64,000 nucleotides of DNA, from positions 930,001-994,000 of the forward strand of contig NZ_JAFEJG010000004.1 of the NCBI RefSeq assembly GCF_016888335.1, written 5' to 3'. How positions within the stretch are numbered: the first letter of the stretch is position 1; each line of letters opens with the position of its first letter. The notes under the pieces are model-generated. The model was not told the origin of the DNA and searched no databases. It was given only the letters and a program-made list of their open reading frames with translations. This DNA comes from Janibacter endophyticus. Lineage in GTDB: Bacteria; Actinomycetota; Actinomycetes; Actinomycetales; Dermatophilaceae. Made by a program: the position numbers and the translations under genes. This document shows, in pieces, positions 61,507 through 64,000 of the stretch.

Positions 61507-62861
61507 TGAGCGCGTCCACCACCTTCCACGCAACCCCTGGGGCGAACGACGCCGACGGCGACATCAGCCAGGGCTACGTCGTCGACGTCTCCGGCGGAGA
61601 CTGGGACGAGCAGATCGGCGAGCTCGGGATGCACCCCGAGGAGCGGATCGTCGTCAACATGGGTCCGCAGCACCCCTCGACCCACGGCGTGCTCCGTCTC
61701 ATCCTCGAGCTCGACGGCGAGACCGTCACCGAGACCCGCGCCGGCATCGGTTACCTCCACACGGGTATCGAGAAGAACATGGAGTTCCGCACCTGGACCC
61801 AGGGCGTGACCTTCTGCACCCGCATGGACTACCTCACCCCGATGTTCCAGGAGGCGGCCTACTGCCTCGGCATCGAGCGGCTCCTCGGCGTCGAGGACCA
61901 GATCCCCGAGCGGGCCAGCGCGATCCGCGTGCTCATGATGGAGCTCACCCGGATCTCCTCCCACCTCATCTGCCTCGGCACCGGTGGCATGGAGATGGGC
62001 GCGACGACGATCATGACGATCGGATTCCGCGAGCGTGAGCGCATCCTCTCGATCATCGAGAACATCACCGGCCTGCGGATGAACAACGCGTACATCCGTC
62101 CCGGCGGCGTCGCGCAGGACCTCCCGCACGGCGCGATCGACAAGATCCGCGAGAACATGCCGCAGGTCCGCAAGGGCATCCAGGAGCTCGAGAAGCTCCT
62201 CATGGAGAACCCGATCCTCAAGGGCCGCATGAAGAAGGTCGGCTACCTCAGCCTCACCGGCTGCACGGCGCTCGGCATCACCGGCCCGGTCCTGCGCTCG
62301 GCGGGCCTGCCCCACGACCTGCGCAAGCTCGACCCCTACTGCGGCTACGAGAAGTACGACTTCGACGTCGTCACCCGCACCGGGGCCGACGCCTACGACC
62401 GGCTCGCGGTCCGCATCGAGGAGATGCACCAGAGCCTGCGGATCATCGAGCAGGTGACCGACGAGCTCCAGCACAACCCGGGACCGGTCATGATCGCCGA
62501 CAAGAAGATCGCGTGGCCCTCGCAGCTCGCGGTCGGCGGCGACGGCATGGGCAACAGCCTCGAGCACATCCGCACGATCATGGGTACCTCGATGGAGGCC
62601 CTGATCCACCACTTCAAGCTCGTCACCGAGGGCTTCCGGGTCCCGCCCGGCCAGGCCTACGTCGCGGTGGAGTCCCCGAAGGGCGAGCTCGGCTGCCACG
62701 TCGTGAGCGACGGCGGCACCCGCCCCTTCCGGGCGCACTTCCGCGACCCGAGCTTCAACAACCTGCAGGCCGCCTCGGCGATGTGCGAGGGCGGCAACCT
62801 CGCCGACGTCATCGTCGCCGTGGCGAGCCTCGACCCCGTGATGGGAGGCGTTGACCGATGA
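61506..62861 (+). CDS. nuoD: NADH-quinone oxidoreductase subunit NuoD
   Basis: A 451-residue 49-kDa subunit, quinone-site partner of Nuo[28 protein letters not shown] and the C-terminal DPVMGGVDR are intact. Start and stop overlap its neighbours (TGATGA and ATGA), so translation is coupled. Confidence 0.95.
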   Translation: MSASTTFHATPGANDADGDISQGYVVDVSGGDWDEQIGELGMHPEERIVVNMGPQHPSTHGVLRLILELDGETVTETRAGIGYLHTGIEKNMEFRTWTQGVTFCTRMDYLTPMFQEAAYCLGIERLLGVEDQIPERASAIRVLMMELTRISSHLICLGTGGMEMGATTIMTIGFRERERILSIIENITGLRMNNAYIRPGGVAQDLPHGAIDKIRENMPQVRKGIQELEKLLMENPILKGRMKKVGYLSLTGCTALGITGPVLRSAGLPHDLRKLDPYCGYEKYDFDVVTRTGADAYDRLAVRIEEMHQSLRIIEQVTDELQHNPGPVMIADKKIAWPSQLAVGGDGMGNSLEHIRTIMGTSMEALIHHFKLVTEGFRVPPGQAYVAVESPKGELGCHVVSDGGTRPFRAHFRDPSFNNLQAASAMCEGGNLADVIVAVASLDPVMGGVDR

Positions 62862-63775
62862 GTGGCGGTTTCGGAGAGGTGACGGTCTCGGGTCACCTGC
62901 ACGTCAGCAGCGAGAGCAAGGAGCCGTACCCGGCCGAGGTGCTCGAGCGGCTGTCGCTCGAGGCCGAGCAGGTCATCGCGCGCTACCCGCAGAAGCGCTC
63001 GGCGCTGCTGCCGCTGCTCCACCTCGTCCAGAGCGTCGACGGCTACATCACCGGCCGCGGCATCACCTTCTGCGCCGAGACCCTCGACCTCACGACGGCC
63101 GAGGTCTCGGGCGTCGCGACCTTCTACACCCAGTACAAGCGCCACCCCAACGGCGAGTACACCGTCGGCGTCTGCACCAACACGCTCTGCGCGATCATGG
63201 GCGGCGACGAGATCTTCGAGCGGGTCTCGGACCACCTCGGCATCGGCCACGACGAGACGACCGCCGACGGCAAGATCACCCTCGAGCGGGTCGAGTGCAA
63301 CGCCGCGTGCGACTTCGCGCCCGTCGTCATGACGAACTGGGAGTTCTTCGACAACCAGACCCCCGAGTCGACGATCCAGCTCGTCGACGACCTCCGCGAT
63401 GGCAAGCCGGTCGCCCCGACCCGCGGCCCGAGCCGCGTCTGCACCTTCAAGGAGGTCTCGCGGGTCCTCGCGGGCTTCTCCGACGGCCTCGCCGACGAGG
63501 GTGTCGGCGCCGGCCCCGCCTCCCTGCGCGGGGTGGAGATCGCCAAGCGCGAAGGGTGGACGGCTCCCCCTTCGCAGTCCGAGGGAACCGAGACCGAGGC
63601 CTCGCCTGCCGGCGAGTCCGTCGACGGCATGGCCGCCGGCCGCCACGACTCGGTCAACGCGCCGACCAACGAGCCCGACGAGAAGCCGAAGGGGGAGGAC
63701 GCCCAGGCGGCGGAGGCGACGAAGATCGCCGACGACGACAACAAGGGCGAGACCCCCGACGGCGAGGGGAAGTGA
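62858..63775 (+). CDS. nuoE: NADH-quinone oxidoreductase subunit NuoE with long C-terminal extension
   Basis: A 305-residue 24-kDa subunit. The [2Fe-2S] cysteines are in [11 protein letters not shown] and [11 protein letters not shown]. coli NuoE is about 166 residues; the extra 110 residues here form a low-complexity tail rich in Glu, Asp, Lys and Ala. Such tails are known in actinobacteria, but their role is not. nuoF follows after one base. Confidence 0.93.
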   Translation: MSGGFGEVTVSGHLHVSSESKEPYPAEVLERLSLEAEQVIARYPQKRSALLPLLHLVQSVDGYITGRGITFCAETLDLTTAEVSGVATFYTQYKRHPNGEYTVGVCTNTLCAIMGGDEIFERVSDHLGIGHDETTADGKITLERVECNAACDFAPVVMTNWEFFDNQTPESTIQLVDDLRDGKPVAPTRGPSRVCTFKEVSRVLAGFSDGLADEGVGAGPASLRGVEIAKREGWTAPPSQSEGTETEASPAGESVDGMAAGRHDSVNAPTNEPDEKPKGEDAQAAEATKIADDDNKGETPDGEGK

Positions 63776-63776
63776 C

Positions 63777-64000
63777 ATGGCCACGCAGCTGACCCCGATC
63801 CTCACGAAGTTCTGGGACCACCCGCAGTCCTGGACCCTCGAGACCTACGAGGCCAACGACGGCTACCAGGCGCTGAAGAAGGCGCTGTCGATGGACCCGG
63901 ACGCCCTCGTCCAGATGACGAAGGACTCCGGCCTGCGTGGTCGTGGTGGTGCCGGCTTCCCGACCGGCATGAAGTGGGGCTTCCTGCCCCCGTCCGACGG
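63777..64000 (+). CDS. nuoF: NADH-quinone oxidoreductase subunit NuoF, 3' end cut by window
   Basis: The first 74 codons of NuoF, the NADH- and FMN-binding subunit. The window ends just inside the FMN-binding glycine-rich segment ([18 protein letters not shown]). The ATG is one base past the nuoE stop (TGACATG). Confidence 0.93.
   Translation, partial: MATQLTPILTKFWDHPQSWTLETYEANDGYQALKKALSMDPDALVQMTKDSGLRGRGGAGFPTGMKWGFLPPSD

Noticed and set aside
1-64000. CRISPR arrays, rRNA, tRNA, insertion sequences, prophage genes
   Set aside because: Looked for repeated spacers, cloverleaf-like ends, transposase or integrase motifs and found none.

Overview
The window is GC-rich DNA from an actinobacterium. 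The right end carries a menaquinone locus (menC, menD, menF, menG, a MenJ-type prenyl reductase) running directly into a nuoABCDEF operon, an arrangement I associate with Micrococcales, probably the Intrasporangiaceae (Janibacter, Knoellia and relatives). Genus is an inference. I see no rRNA, tRNA, CRISPR array, insertion sequence or integrase, and no gap between genes longer than about 180 bases.

Bases 1 to about 46,800 form one large catabolic region built almost only from CoA-ester enzymes. It has six crotonases, five acyl-CoA dehydrogenases, six SDR enzymes, three zinc-less MDR oxidoreductases, four acyl-CoA synthetases, a thiolase, a class I CoA-transferase, an alpha-methylacyl-CoA racemase, an HMG-CoA-lyase family enzyme, six hot-dog proteins, two ACAD10/LvaA-type kinases, a complete LIV-type ABC importer and three regulators (PucR, GAF-LuxR, GntR/FadR). 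No oxygenase is present, so the substrate probably arrives as a carboxylic acid. The diagnostic genes are a BadH-like 2-hydroxycyclohexanecarboxyl-CoA dehydrogenase (31332-32081) and a BadI-like ring hydrolase (43872-44666). With paralogous cyclohexanecarboxylate-ligase-like enzymes and a BadK candidate they outline a beta-oxidation-style opening of an alicyclic ring. The racemase and the HMG-CoA-lyase homologue suggest a methyl- or alkyl-branched substrate such as a terpenoid or naphthenic acid.

The region is tied together by a repeated 13-bp palindrome (core TTGGTCNNACCAA, the FadR-type TNGTNNNACNA pattern). I find ten copies upstream of regulators, ligases, dehydrogenases, importer, ring hydrolase and thioesterases, including one in front of the GntR/FadR-family gene itself. 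Most copies abut or overlap a -10-like hexamer. I propose that this GntR protein is the local acyl-CoA-responsive repressor.

From about 46,900 onward base composition rises by eye and genes become ordinary chromosomal ones: an unknown protein, an MFS exporter, DUF2200 and VOC proteins, menC, a LURP-one protein, a WXG-like/hydrolase pair, menD, a truncated sugar-ABC permease relic, menF, menG, the prenyl reductase, and nuoA-F, with nuoF running off the right edge.
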